Origin: Ovis canadensis
Lineage: Eukaryota > Chordata > Mammalia > Artiodactyla > Bovidae
Length of the DNA: 64,000 nucleotides
Direction: 5' to 3'
Assembly: GCF_042477335.2 (NCBI RefSeq)
Contig: NC_091256.1
Span: 34,874,001 to 34,938,000 of the forward strand
The notes beneath the pieces were generated by a model. The model made no database searches. It had not been told where the DNA came from and saw nothing but the letters and a program-made list of their open reading frames with translations. This document shows, in pieces, positions 10,470 to 22,432 of the stretch (its first letter is position 1; every line of letters begins with the position of its first letter). The translations under genes were made by a program, and so were the position numbers.

Positions 10470-11420
10470 TGATAGGCTTGCTTTGTTTTCTTTAATAATT
10501 GTGGGGAGCATGTCCTTGTAACAATATTTGCTCTGTGACAACACTCATGGATATGCCAGTATTTCACACCCATTTAGGTTCCAATTGAAGTTCAATTTAA
10601 AAACTCCTATTTTAATTCTTACACATAATGCCCCACTAAGCATATTTATGCAAAGCTTTGTATTCATCTTAGAAATATATCCTTAGGATAAATTTTTAAA
10701 ATAATACTATGAATCAAATGTTTACTGGTTTTTTCTTTCCTTTTTCCTGTAAAGTATTGTTTTCTGTTTTCTGGTACTACTTGGAGCTTATGGGTAGCAT
10801 GATTTTCTAACCTCTTCCAAACATTTGATAAAATGAAAAACATTTTTGCCAATATGGTAGGCAAAAAATGGCAAAGTGGATCTCATTTCAATTTGAATAT
10901 CTTTTGTTACCAGTGAGTTTTTATATTTGAATATGTTTATGGATTATTGGTATTTTTCCTTTAAACATCTTTGGGTTAATGCCCTCTGTACATATTTTGT
11001 TTGGTTTTCTTTTCTTTCATGAATGCTTTTAAAATTCCTATGTAGATTAAGACAGTAACTTTCTGAATGCAAATATTTTTCCAGTGTCACTTCTCAATTT
11101 TTAAATGGTAGCTTTTTATATTCAGAAAATATATTTTTATGTACTCAAGCATTTTTTCCCTTTATGTTCTGCCTTACAAAATTCTTACAAAGTTGACATT
11201 ATAGATAAACATTCATTGATGTGTTCTTCAGATATTTTTATGGATTCAGTAATTCTTTACTTTGTAATATAGTGGACTGTCATTCCTCTGAAATTTAATT
11301 TGGTGTGTTTTACCAGGAATCTTCTTTTCTTTTCAAATAATTATTAGATTATTATCACTTATTGAATAATTATCTTTCCCTCACTGCCTTGAAATATACC
11401 TTTTAGTGATTCTATTTTTA
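10470..11420 (-). mobile_element. Old mammalian L1 fragment, antisense
   Basis: AT-rich, with order typical of reversed L1 ORF2 end and 3' UTR: ccttaggataaatttttaaa (10681), ttttgccaatatggtaggca (10845) and gcaaatatttttccagtgtc (11070). Highly diverged, so borders are approximate. Confidence 0.55.
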
Positions 11421-12384
11421 AGTAGGAAAATTATCTTCATTGCAGAACTGCATAACTTACTTGTTCAATTTATGAAAAAAACATAATTTTAATTGTCAAG
11501 GCGTGTGGAAATAGTGAGAACTGTTCTGCGAAAGAAGGCAGGATAATACTGATAGTGACAGTAATATTAATGTAGAACCAAGTGGTTATCTCCCAGTAAA
11601 AATTCAAAGTTCTGTTTCATTGATCTTGTTAAGTTCATCACATCAAAGTATGTCTCTTTGGAGTATACTCTTTTCTGCCTTCTTTTCTTTATCCTAGCAA
11701 GCATTGTTAAGTGATTATTTCTGGACTAGATTGCAAAGAAAACTCAAACATAAATATGGTCTGAGTTTCTGAGTTTCTCATCATCTGGTCAGGGAGCATA
11801 TTAGCTGGGAATGCTTTTAGCTCCAGTCAGCAAAATAGCTAAAAAATGTCTTATATTAGAAGTGTGGTGATATGCACTCACTGAGGCTGTTTTAGTAGCT
11901 TAAAGACATCAGGGCTCTGGGCTGTCCTCTCTTTGCGGTGCTTGGCCTTCTTCCTCATGGTCGCAAAAATGTTGCAGCTGCTCTAATCATTTTGCCCTCA
12001 CCTGTCTATGTTCAAAAGCAGAGAAAATGGGCAATGTTGGGGCAGGAAAGCTCCCTCCCATGATGTTCCTCTCTTATCAGGAAGAAAAGTGTTTCTGGAA
12101 AGTGTCTAGCAGCCTTCTTTCATCTCCTGAGTCAGAAATGGGGCTCAGTTACATCCTCAGACCAGAAGCTGCATCTACTTCTGGAGATGAAGGCATCTCC
12201 AGCCAGTGCCAAACAAAATTCTTGTTCTGTGAATAAGGAAAGAGGGAACAATGACTTTTGAGCATCTGGGCAATAGTGTCTGCCCAGAGGAATAGTCACT
12301 TATACACATGTAAGTGTGTGTGTATAAGTGTATATCCATATATATACTAAAGTGAAATAAGCGCTAGTAGAAGTATTCTAGTAT
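11421..12384. other. Unique AT-rich sequence
   Basis: No gene seen. A TG/TA-rich low-complexity patch lies at about 12300-12350. Confidence 0.45.
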
Positions 12385-12515
12385 CTTCTTATGACCTTAG
12401 TAAACCAAACCTCTCTGAGACTCAGTTTTCTCATCTATAAAATGGAGAAGGGAATGCTTGCCCTGCCCACATCCAGGGCTATGTGAGAATCATGTTTTAG
12501 ATGAGTGCTTTGTAA
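12385..12515 (-). mobile_element. MIR SINE, antisense
   Basis: ctctctgagactcagttttc followed by tcatctataaaatggagaag is the reversed MIR core, preceded by a diverged ttatgacc stretch. Confidence 0.65.
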
Positions 12516-12544
12516 ACCAGATAGCACTAGACATCTATTGCTTT

Positions 12545-12712
12545 TTAAAAATATTTATTTATTTGGCTGTGTCGAGTCTTTAGTTGCAGCATGAGAACTC
12601 TTAGTTGCTACATGTGGGATCTGGTTCCCTGACCAGGGATGGAACCCAGGCCCCCTGCTTTTGGAGCGAGGACTCTTAGCCCCTGGACCTAGTGGACTGG
12701 CAGGGAAGTCCC
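12545..12712 (-). mobile_element. CHR-type SINE, antisense
   Basis: A-rich start, body gaactcttagttgctacatg, then the reversed head with cctagtggactggcagggaa ending at aagtccc. One of four CHR-type copies here. Confidence 0.85.
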
Positions 12713-14154
12713 TACCTGTTGGTTTTTCAGTACGAATGTTGTCCTTGTTCGGGGCCACCTCAGTGGTTCTGCTGATGGATACTTTGGCATAGTCAGTTTG
12801 GGCCTGGAGGTGGGACAGAGGGCAGGGCCTCAAGGAAGCTAGACCAGGGTCAGTTCAGGCCTAAAGCTGGGACAGTGAGGAGGGTTCAAAAGCTCCTCGT
12901 TACGTGTCTATGCGCAGAACCTGAGCCTGACCAGGACTTGGGAGAACAAAGGCTTTCTGCTCTTACTGTGGTCTGTATCTGGGGGCAGTGCTTTTGGATT
13001 CTGGGGTTTCTTAGACTCCAGTGTGGGAAGGTAGACACCTAGAAAATGTCTTCCAGAGGGAACCCATGGTGGATGCTGACAGAGAGGAATTCACACACCT
13101 TTACCTGATGTTTTGTCTTTCGGGAGGACAGTGGGCTGGTGAGGAGAAAGCCCCTCAGAGAGCGCCTGAGGTAGTCGTCCCTTCCACAGGTGGACGGAGG
13201 TGGTGGGAGAAGACGCGCTTCTCTCAAGCAAGGAGCTGTAGCTCAGCCTTTCAAAACAACCTGGACAGGAGGAAAAATTGAGTTAGCTGGAATGGGAGGT
13301 CGATCAGGGGAGGACTTGAAGGGGGACCTTGGTGATTAAGTTCAACCGTTTCCTTTTTGTGGGTGTGGGAGAGAAATATTTCTGAATTTGCCCTGACCTT
13401 TTAAACTTTAGCCTGCTTGCTAAGCTGGTTGAAGCCCAAGTTCCTCTTCTAACCACAAAAGTCCTTTGCTTTCTCCCTGGAAATGTGGAGGCTTGCCATT
13501 ACCCACATCTGCCAGAAACTCCCCTCTGTAAACCTTGTTTGAACCTTGGTCCACGTTTCACCAACCTGCTTCCATTTACTGAGGCAGCTTGGTAAACAGA
13601 CGGCTCTGGGTGCAGTTAATAATCTTGTCATTTTTACCTTGTGGTCTTTTATATCTACCTCACACATCCAGTTAAATTAAATTGCCATCAGTCTCTTCCC
13701 CACCAGGGTGAAGATTAATGGGCCTTCAGCTGTCCCCTTCCAACACAGGCAGTGGTCACGTCCTGAAGAGAAATGCTGTGGGTAATAAATTATGAACTGT
13801 CATCGCAGAAGATGGTGGGCAGCTCCAGAGCCTTCTCAGTTCACAGGGGTTTGAGCTGGGCGTGTGCAGGGTTGAAGATGGGCATCTTGTCATGACACCT
13901 GTTAATGCCAATGCTTCTGAGATGCAGAGGAGGTTGGGACTCAGCAACCATGGAAAGTACATGGCCATGAGTAGTTTCTGCTGAACCCAGTTTCTGTTGG
14001 GGAGGCTCTGGGAGTGTTGGGGGCAGGTGGGTCTTTTTCCAGAATGGGTGGCTTTCTAGAAGTTTCTAGGGGGCAGCTGCTCATTGCCAGGAAAGCACAG
14101 CTTTGGCTGACCTGTCTTCAGGTTCCTCAGAAGGCTGTTGAATATGGGTTTCTG
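12713..14154. other. Repeat-poor block
   Basis: No transposon recognised over 1.4 kb. Part (about 13430-13980) has the mixed, non-repetitive texture of conserved noncoding DNA, for example aattaaattgccatcagtct and gggtaataaattatgaactg. Frames of up to 86 codons lack domains. Confidence 0.4.
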
Positions 14155-14278
14155 CGTGCATGCGTGCTAAGTCGCTTCAGTGTGTCCTACTCTTTGCAAC
14201 TCTATATGGCAGACTATAGCCCGCCACATCCCTCTGTCCATGGGATTCTCCAGGCAAGAACACTGGAGTGTGTTGTCA
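14155..14278 (-). mobile_element. Truncated Bov SINE, antisense
   Basis: gctaagtcgcttcagtgtgt through gaacactggagtgtgttgtc. The half that would hold the tRNA-like head is missing. Confidence 0.85.
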
Positions 14279-15239
14279 TATTAGTCAGCTATCTCTGGAG
14301 TCCTCTCTTAGAACTTCTGGGACTCCCACGAGATTTCCTCCCAAAGTGTCATACCACAAGCTCCAATGAGGTTTGAAAATGTGCGATGGTCTCATAGTAC
14401 TAGTGATGTAAATGTTCCCCCAGCACTCAGGTAGCCATACCGTCTTCTGCTGGCCAGTTGTTGGGAAGACTTCTGAAGTCATCAGTGGAAGGGAACCAAT
14501 TCCTTATTCTGTCTTAGACTTGATTCACATTGCAGTTGTTCATTCTTCTACTGATGGATTGAGTTCTAAAAAGCCATATAGTGTTTTAAAATAGAAATCT
14601 TACTGATACCAGATATCCTTTCTGGTGTATCCTAGAAGCAAAATCAGGAGTACGGTTGGTAAAGCAATTCCAGTCTGTACAGTTGAATGCTTTTGCTCAT
14701 TTCCTCCCTTGATCATTGAATCTCAGCTTGCTAATGACATTGACTTTGCTAATGACATTCTTTCTGTTCTGGGAAACATTTCCTCTGCTGGTTGGGTCCC
14801 TCTGAAGGGAAACTGGTTCCAGGAACCAGAAGAGAAGTGGACCTCACGAACCTGAGGAGCCAATAGCTGTTACCCATTCATTTTTACCGAATGAATCAAT
14901 AACATTATAATACTATCGAATTTTAATTAGGATGCCCATATATTCTGAAGAGCTGTGTGATCTTTAGTAAGTCATTTCAATGTCTTTTGACCTTCCCTTT
15001 TTTCATATGTAAAATGAAGATACAAATGATCAGCCTTACTGCTTTTATAGTTTGAGTAAAAAAAAGTTACAGCATTCAGAACTAGCGATATGCATGGTGC
15101 TTTACTGACTTGTCTGCAGTTCACTGGGCTAGTGGCATCTACATAGCCTGTTACACTGTGCAAGGTACTTAATATGTCTGTTGCTATTTTCTCCATTTTA
15201 AATTCCTTATAGGTATAATTATTTTGCTCTCTTTACTGA
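14279..15239. other. Unique sequence with a short direct repeat
   Basis: ttgctaatgacatt occurs at 14728-14741 and 14746-14759. A faint reversed MIR may lie at 14945-15030. Nothing coding. Confidence 0.4.
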
Positions 15240-15490
15240 GGATAGTAATAACAAACATTTATTGTTTTCTATGTGCCAAACAGTATTGTAAGCGACCTAC
15301 ATGCTTCAACCTATTGAACCCTCACATCAACCTTATGAGATATAGGCACTGTTATTATTCCATTTTACAGATAATAACATCAAGGCACAGAGAGGTTAAA
15401 TATCTTGCCCACGATTACATGGTGAGTAAGTCAAACTGGGAATCCAGTGCAGGTGGTTTGACTCCAGAGTTCTGCCTTACAAGATGCTAA
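15240..15490 (+). mobile_element. MIR SINE
   Basis: A long, fairly complete MIR: tttctatgtgccaaacagta, ttccattttacagataataa, aaggcacagagaggttaaat, then gactccagagttctgcc. Confidence 0.85.
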
Positions 15491-17635
15491 GTTATATAAT
15501 TAGGGTAACCCAGCCCACGAAGGACTCAGATCCTATCTCAAATTCCAGGCTTTTTCTCTATCCATGCTACCTCTTGTTTACCTGATATCCAGGCATTTAT
15601 AAATAGTTTTAAAAATCGTTATGGAAACTATATGTACATATGGTGCATAAACACACACTTATCTCTGTATATTTAGACAATGTCCCTCAAATATGTTTGT
15701 ACTAAGAATCCAGCAGACGCTTCCCATTCAGATTAGGACAAGACAAATGTGATAAAGGACCTCCAACTGGAGGCTTTACCATCTTGACAGTCACCGTTTA
15801 CTCTGAAATGTGCCCTGTTTCCAGCAAGAGGTAGGATCCCAGTTTTCAAAGGTCAAATAAATCACCTTTAAAGTTGTGAAAAGGTAAACAGATTGATGCC
15901 TGGGCAGCTTTCCTGAGTTTATGAGGTCTTCTGGCAACAGGGATATACAAAAAGCTCCATCAATCACCATGCACCCCCACCCCCAACTTCCAAAACATTT
16001 ATTCCTGGGGGGATCACTCTACCATTCAGGGTAATTTCCCCTAAAACTATTAATAGAAAATATTCAATCAAACGAAAATAGAACTCCCTCCTGCCCTGCT
16101 GGAGCAAATACTTCACAGAAAAGCATTTCCCCTCTAGCCGAATTTTAAAAATGTAGTTGTGATTCAAGGAGGCTGCATGGATGGTTCGAGTGTTGGGGTA
16201 AGTGGCGAGAGGGGCGTGGGGGAAATATCAGGGAGACGAAGGAGAGAGCTATCTGGGACAGGCTGGCGTGACATGACATAAACAAAGTCGTTGTCACCAT
16301 GAAAAATAACTGCGCAGCACACTGGGGTGCTTGTTTTCCGGCCAGTCAGTTTCCACATTGCTGGCGTCATCTTTTAAGGTCTCGAAAAGGGCCCTACACA
16401 TGTTCTTTCAGCACATTCTTAAGTGATACGTATATATTAAAAGCTCGCTGTAAATCAGTAAGTCATCCTGGAAATGACTATAACGTACAAGAAAATAAAT
16501 ATCTTTTAAAGACCTTTTCATCAGAGCACTTAAATTCTGTGCTATCATTTTGCTGCTGTGTGATGAGAGCATGCTGGGGCAACAAAAACCCTTTAAAGAA
16601 GGGATGACCGTCTCGCCTTGCAAGCTGCCAAGTGGAGACTTGACCATCGGCTATATTGAAGTTTGTGCCAAGAACCCTTGGTGATTTTGTCTCTTCCCTG
16701 CTTTTCCTTTTGGGTGCAATAACAACCCAAGACAGGCCCTTCCATCTGGAGAAGCTCCCCCAAACTTCAATGTCCAGTCCTGCTTTCCCTTGGTCTAGAT
16801 ATCATGGGGCCATCTGGGGAGGAGGCATGCCAAGGGACTTAGAATTTTGTAGGAATCTGATTTCAGAATGTGATTATTACTTTTGAGATGGGAGGAAGGG
16901 TAAGAGAAGGAAGGAAAGAGGGTCAGGAGGGAAGATAAAAACTCAATTTCTTTTCTCTCTGGTTCCTTTTGAAAATCAAATGGTATCCTATTAAATCAAT
17001 CTCATTTAAATCTGACTTTTGATTCCTTTTTTTTTTTTTTGCCTGCCTGGGATTTGTCCAAGTCAGGCTGGAGAGACCACCAAGTGTTTTCATTAACCAG
17101 AGACCTAATTGTGGTCATTTATTATAGTCTCTTATCTGATAGTAGCTTCATTATCTGTGATAGTTTTACAGGAACAAAATCCAGCAGGCATCCAATGGAG
17201 TGTATAAACATGTAACCTTGTGACAGGGTGTCTGTTACTTACTGTCAACACTCACTGGCCCTAGTCACATATCTGCAGCTTATATGAAGTAACGATGAGT
17301 TTAATAAGCTCCAGTGAAAGCTGCAATGTAAACATCACATCAGGAGTGTTTGCCTTGTCAGGCCTCTTAAACAAATAAAGGTGATGGAGAAGTACAAACA
17401 GAACTGGATTGGAGCCTAATGAGATGACCATCGGGTGGCTGAGGAACATTCCATTTCTGCTTCACTGCAGACTAGATCATCGTTACAGACTATGCATTTA
17501 TATTTATACTACATTACAAGGGATGCCACCCAGGAAAATCTCTTCAGTTGAAAAGTCACCCCACATTCTGACCTGGGGACTTGGGTGAATTTGCTATCCA
17601 TTTGGGAGAAAGTACATACTGAACATGGGTACCAC
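15491..17635. other. Repeat-poor block; candidate regulatory DNA
   Basis: About 2.1 kb with only a T-run (about 17026-17040) and a purine-rich GGAA patch (about 16890-16935). Subregions 16290-16720 and 17040-17480 are AT-leaning, non-repetitive and rich in homeobox-like motifs (ttaataagc, atttattatag, taattgtgg). No open frame above about 100 codons. Function is inference. Confidence 0.4.
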
Positions 17636-17875
17636 TTTCTTAGGATTCCCTGGTGGCTCAGATGGTAAAGTGTCTGCCTGCAATGTGGGAGACCTGGGTT
17701 CAATGCCTGGGTCGGGAAAGATCCCTTAGAGAAGGAAATGGCAACCCACTCCAGTACTTTTGCCTAGAAAATTCCATGGATGAAGGAGCCTAGTGGGCTA
17801 CAGTCCATGGGGTCGGAAAGAGTCGCACACGACTGAGTGACTTCACTTTCATTCTTTCTTTCTTTTCTTAGGATT
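17636..17875 (+). mobile_element. Bov-tA SINE with 12-bp target duplication
   Basis: tttcttaggatt at 17636-17647 is repeated exactly at 17864-17875. Between them lies a complete head (cctggtggctcagatggtaa) and body, ending gactgagtgacttcactttc with a ttctttc-rich tail. Confidence 0.92.
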
Positions 17876-18619
17876 ATGATCTTCAGAAAACATCCAGTAA
17901 GACACTTGTTTTTGAAAGGCATTAATTTTGAACTTGACACAGCTAGCGTTGTATCAATATACTCCTTTTGTTAGAAAAAGTTTCTGTGTGTGATGGCACT
18001 AGGTCTCAGTTTGGCCCCATTGGAATAAAACCATAAGCCAAATTTGTTAGGTGGTAAAGGTTGTGGGCTGCACGGGTTAGACTATTCAGAATTACTTTTC
18101 TTCAGCCCCACTCCGTAACTGTGACTACATATAAATACGTGGCTATCTTAATGATTGGTTCTCTTACCCAAACAGGCAGAACTTTCCTTGAGCCTATAGG
18201 AAGAGGGAAACTATGATCTGGATGACAAAAAGGAAGATCTGCACTCCCAAATTCCTTCTCCTCTGGCTTCCTCCTAGCTCTCATGGCATAGCAAGAACTG
18301 GTTTCCTTTGTCCTGCCAACACCATGGAGTGACCCAAGTAGACACTATGCATGAAGTGGGTTTGCATCACAACTGAAGAACCCTGAGTTTAGAGAACCCA
18401 AACATCTGTAATGGGCTGCAAGCATGCCTCGCTGAACTTTGCCCAAGGGGAGACACTGGGAAAAAAAAAGTCTTCCAGGATTCCTGCTAGTCGGGATTCA
18501 TTTCACTTCATTTTTCTGGGATTAAAGTATTTTTTTTCTCTTTGACATTAAAATGTAAACAGCTCTAGAAAGTGAGCATCTTAACCCCCTACTGACAAAG
18601 TGGCTAGCAAAAAAGAAGC
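17876..18619. other. Unannotated sequence
   Basis: No gene or recognised repeat. Confidence 0.4.
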
Positions 18620-18795
18620 CATTAGTAGACCTGGGTTCAAATCCCAGCTTGATACTTCCTAGTTGGGCGAGACTTGAGAAAGTTCCTTTCTTTTTTTAAG
18701 CCTCACCCTCTTCATTTGTAAAATGTGGATGATGCTACTCACAGTATTTTGGGGAATAGGAACTAGTACCAAACAGTGTGCTGTTATTATTAGCT
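18620..18795 (-). mobile_element. MIR SINE, antisense
   Basis: gacctgggttcaaatcccag, then the cctcaccctcttcatttgta core and aaaatgtggatgatgctact, the reversed MIR order. Confidence 0.8.
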
Positions 18796-20176
18796 CAACA
18801 CGTCAATCTTAGTTCAATTATCTAACTGGATCCTGACAGAGTGAGACACCAAATGGGGGTACTTGATGGGAGTTCAGTCTGCAGTAGAGGTTCTCAAAGC
18901 ATATTCTGTGGAGTCATAGATCCTTCCACCATTGTTAGGTGTAATTAAAAAGGGAGACTGAGGTCAGATGCATCTGGGGAAGAGAAGGGGTTAGGTCAAG
19001 TTGCTCTATTATAGGACTTCTCAGAGCCTTTAATAATGCATCTTGTAAACATCTAAGAGGGGAATTTACTATGTAAACATATAACTACAAGCTTTCTTTC
19101 TCTCTTTAATCATTTCTTAAGGATAAGTATTCCTTAGTGTTTCCAGTTGGAAGTTCTGGCTTGGAGGATCAAGTTCTGTCTGGAGAATGTAGAACTTGGT
19201 GGTCCTCTGTGTGTCAGGTCATGAGGAAGATCCTGAATCTAAAGTAGCAAGAGGTAGAGTTGGGGGAAAGGTTGACATGTTGTGGATGCCCAAAGCAAGC
19301 AGAAGCACCTAGGAAGGTGAGAGAAGAGAGGATTGCAGGCAAAGACCGTCATCTTCAGAGTTATAATTAGGGCAACTTACTGAGTTGGCTCAATCCTTTG
19401 GATGCTAGTCACCAAATCCTAGAAGCTATCCGAAAGGCTATGCACTGCCTCAGAGAAGAAATACACTTGGGAAATATGGGGTTAAATAAGCTTTTTTATT
19501 GTAAGATTTCTCACCGGTGTGCACAGTGAATCTCTAAGAGGGAGACCCACACCCTTTCAAGTGTAATCAAGTAAGACACAGAAGAGAAGAGAGGGAAGGA
19601 ATCAAGAAGAGAAGGAAAATGAGGAGAATAGCCTGAGGCTGGGAGGGAAACTTGTGGGCTCTTCAGAGTCACCACCACCATCATTTCCTCTGATTGACAT
19701 CTCTGTCGACCTGTGAGCTTTGCCCTCTCCCCACTCCAGACAAAGATGGGCACTCATCTAGTTTGATGCTGTTGCCAGGCACGGTCTCAGGACTCTCAAG
19801 GTGTGGGATGGAGAGAGGGAGAGATCTGGGAAATGATCTACTCTCCTAAGCCTTGGCTCTGTCAGAGCCTAGGTGAGCTTTTGGTCTGTGGCAGCTACTT
19901 AATAAATATTCAGTTCAGTCGCTCAGTCATGTCCAACTCTTTTGACCCCAATTAAATGGGATGTGTATGGCATCTCAGAGACAGAACCCTGACCTTTTCT
20001 TATCCACAGCCTTGGAGCACTATCATTTTTAGAATTATGAAGTTATATACTAAATGAATATATGTATGAAATATATCATATGTTTTTCTTTGAGAAAAAT
20101 GGAGCCATACAGAATAGCACTGATAATAATAATAATATTGAGGCGCATGTTGCCTTGTTTTAGTAATAGAGACATT
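18796..20176. other. Mostly unique sequence
   Basis: Contains an isolated 40-bp BovB/SINE scrap (19909-19950, cagttcagtcgctcagtcat) just after a ttaataaatatt L2-like tail. Otherwise nothing recognised. Confidence 0.45.
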
Positions 20177-20474
20177 CTACAATGGTTGCTGCTGCTGCTG
20201 CTAAGTCGCTTCAGTCGTGTCCGGCTCTGTGCGACCCCACAGACGGCAGCCCACCAGGCTTCCCCATCCCTGGGATTCTCCAGGAAAGAACACTGAAGTG
20301 GGTTGCCATTTCCTTCTCCAGTGCATGAAAGTGAAAAGTGAAAGTGAAGTTGCTCACTCGTGTCCGACTCCTAGCGACCCCATGGACTGCAGCCCACCAG
20401 GCTCCTCCATCCATGGGATTTTCCACAAGAGTACTGGAGTGGGGGGGCCGTTGCCTTCTCTGCTACAATGGTTG
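20177..20474 (-). mobile_element. BOV-A2 dimeric SINE, antisense, with 12-bp TSD
   Basis: ctacaatggttg at 20177-20188 and 20463-20474 flank the element. Inside are a (tgc)n tail and two BovA monomers joined by gcatgaaagtgaaaagtgaa. The intact duplication implies a fairly young insertion. Confidence 0.92.
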
Positions 20475-20731
20475 GGCACAACTCAAAGTCCATCTACCAT
20501 GGTCCTGTGTTATGATTTTAATCCTTCCTTATCTTCACTTCTTTTTTTTTTTTTGATAGAAGTACATACTTTATTCGAGTTGCACCTTTTCCACAAATAT
20601 CCCTTTTTCTTAATACTTCAGGATCTAATCCAGAATGTTACACTGCCATTTACTCATTTTGTCTTCTTACCCTCTTCTTGTCTGTGATAATTTACTACTG
20701 TTTCTATTTTTACCAAAAATATATTCTTTTT

Positions 20732-20856
20732 TAAAAAATATATCCTCTTGGCTGCGAGGCATGACATGTGGGCTCTTAGTTCCTTGACCAGGGATTGAGC
20801 CTGCAATCTATCGAAAGGGCAGAGTCTTCCTCACTGGACTGCCAGGGAAGTCCTGG
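20732..20856 (-). mobile_element. CHR-type SINE in L1, 15-bp TSD
   Basis: aaatatattcttttt is repeated exactly at 20717-20731 and 20857-20871. The insert reads gtgggctcttagttccttga then cactggactgccagggaagt. Confidence 0.9.
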
Positions 20857-21368
20857 AAATATATTCTTTTTAAAAATTGAGATATAATTGACATAAAATA
20901 TTAATTTAAGTTGTATAATATAATGCTTCCATATTTGTATATATTGCAAAATGATCACCACAATAAGTCTAGGTAACATTTGTCATCATACATAAGTAGA
21001 AATTTTTTTTCTTGTGATGAGAACTTTGAAGTCTGCTCTCTTAGAAATTTTGGAGTATGTGACAGAGTATTATTAACTATGCCAACATGCTGTACATTTT
21101 TTATTACATCCCCAGGACTTAAATATTTGTTTTATGATTGGAAGTTTGTACCTGCTGAGTCTCTTTACCCATATCACATACTAATATTTGTATTTCTCTG
21201 ACTTATTTCACTTAGCACAATGCTCTCCAGATCCATTCATGTTGTCCCAAATTGCTTGATTTCATTCTTCTGTATGGCTGAGTTATATGCAATATCCACT
21301 GTATACATGTACCACACACTGCTTATCCATTTGTCTCTTGATGGACACTTAGGCTGTTTCCATATCTT

Positions 21369-21747
21369 CAGTTCAGTTCAGTTCAGTTGTTCAGTCGTGT
21401 CCGATTCTTTGCGACCCCATGAATCGCGGCACGCCAGGCCTCCCTGTCCATCACCAACTCCCAGAGTTCACTCAGACTCACGTCCATCGAGTCCGTGATT
21501 CCATCCAGCCATCTCATCTTCTGTCATCCCCTTCTCCTCCTGCCCTCAATCCCTCCCAGCATCAGAGTCTTTTCCAATGAGTCAACTCTTCGCATGAGGT
21601 GGCCAAAGCACTGGAGTTTCAGCTTCAGCATCATTCCTTCCAAAGAAATCCCAGGGCTGATCTCCTTCAGAATGGTCTGGTTGGATCTCCTTGCAGTCCA
21701 AGGGACTCTCAAGAGTCTTCTCTAACACCACAGTTCAAAAGCATCAA
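21369..21747 (-). mobile_element. BovB 3' end (ART2-type) in L1, 11-bp TSD
   Basis: ttccatatctt occurs at 21358-21368 and 21748-21758, and the L1 reads on across it. The insert runs from cagttcag repeats to cagttcaaaagcatcaa. Minus-strand residues (21524-21712) match the BovB C-terminus. Confidence 0.93.
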
Positions 21748-22129
21748 TTCCATATCTTAGATACTATAAATAATGCTGCAGTGAACATGGGACTTCCTTC
21801 ATCCCTAATAACTTTCCAAAGGTCAGGAAGCCCAAACTCTTCCCACCCAGATACTCCTGTTTCTCTTAATAATTTGTAGAACATACGTTATCTAAGGAAT
21901 CCTGTAATAAAGCAACAATTCCTTTTGAATATAAATTTGAATATTGACAAAGACTTTTTACAAGCAAGGCCTGTGATCCCAGGGAAGGTTAGAACTTAAG
22001 CTGAGGACTTCCAGTGAGCTAGCGCCCTTGGGTCACCATATCTTGTAGCAGCCAGTGTGTGCTAAGGATGCCTACATCTAGAGATCTAGGGTGTGCTAAG
22101 GGAGTTTCAGAAAGACCGAGTTCTTTAAC

Positions 22130-22432
22130 AAAGATGTGGACTGATTACATCCTCCTAAAATTCGTATGTTGAAGCCCTCACCCTCATGGACTATATTTGG
22201 AGAGCAACTCCAACTCTCTCTCTTTCTCTCTCTCTCATCGACATATAAGGATATATGAGAAGGTGGTCATCTACAAGCCAGAAAGAGAGTTCTCATTATA
22301 AATCAAATTGGCTGGCATCTTGATCTTGAACTGCCAGCCTCCAGGATTGAGAGGAAATAAACTCCTGTTTTTAAAACCACCCAGTCTGTGGTATTTTGTT
22401 AGGGCAGCCTGAACTGACCAATAAAAGTAGCA
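22130..22432 (+). mobile_element. MLT1-type (MaLR) LTR
   Basis: attcgtatgttgaagccctc, a CT-rich expansion (22212-22236), atctacaagccagaaagaga, gaggaaataaactcctgttt and cccagtctgtggtattttgt follow the sense order of the family, including the AATAAA near the end. Confidence 0.7.

Larger units (their letters stand above)
20540..21850 (-). mobile_element. L1 LINE fragment, antisense, with two nested insertions
   Basis: Starts near a T-run. It includes tgagatataattgacataaa (20878) and tgatttcattcttctgtatg then ccactgtatacatgtaccac, the reversed L1 ORF2-end order, and resumes at 21759 with agatactataaataatgctg. It is split by a CHR SINE and by a BovB 3' end, each with its own target duplication. 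The part upstream of 20717 is assigned less surely. Confidence 0.75.

Noticed and set aside
17648..17720. tRNA-like sequence at SINE heads, considered as tRNA gene
   Set aside because: It belongs to Bov-tA, is followed by the BovA body and sits within a target duplication; not a functional tRNA gene.
20217..20687. 156-codon plus-strand frame
   Set aside because: Lies across a BOV-A2 dimer and downstream T-rich DNA.
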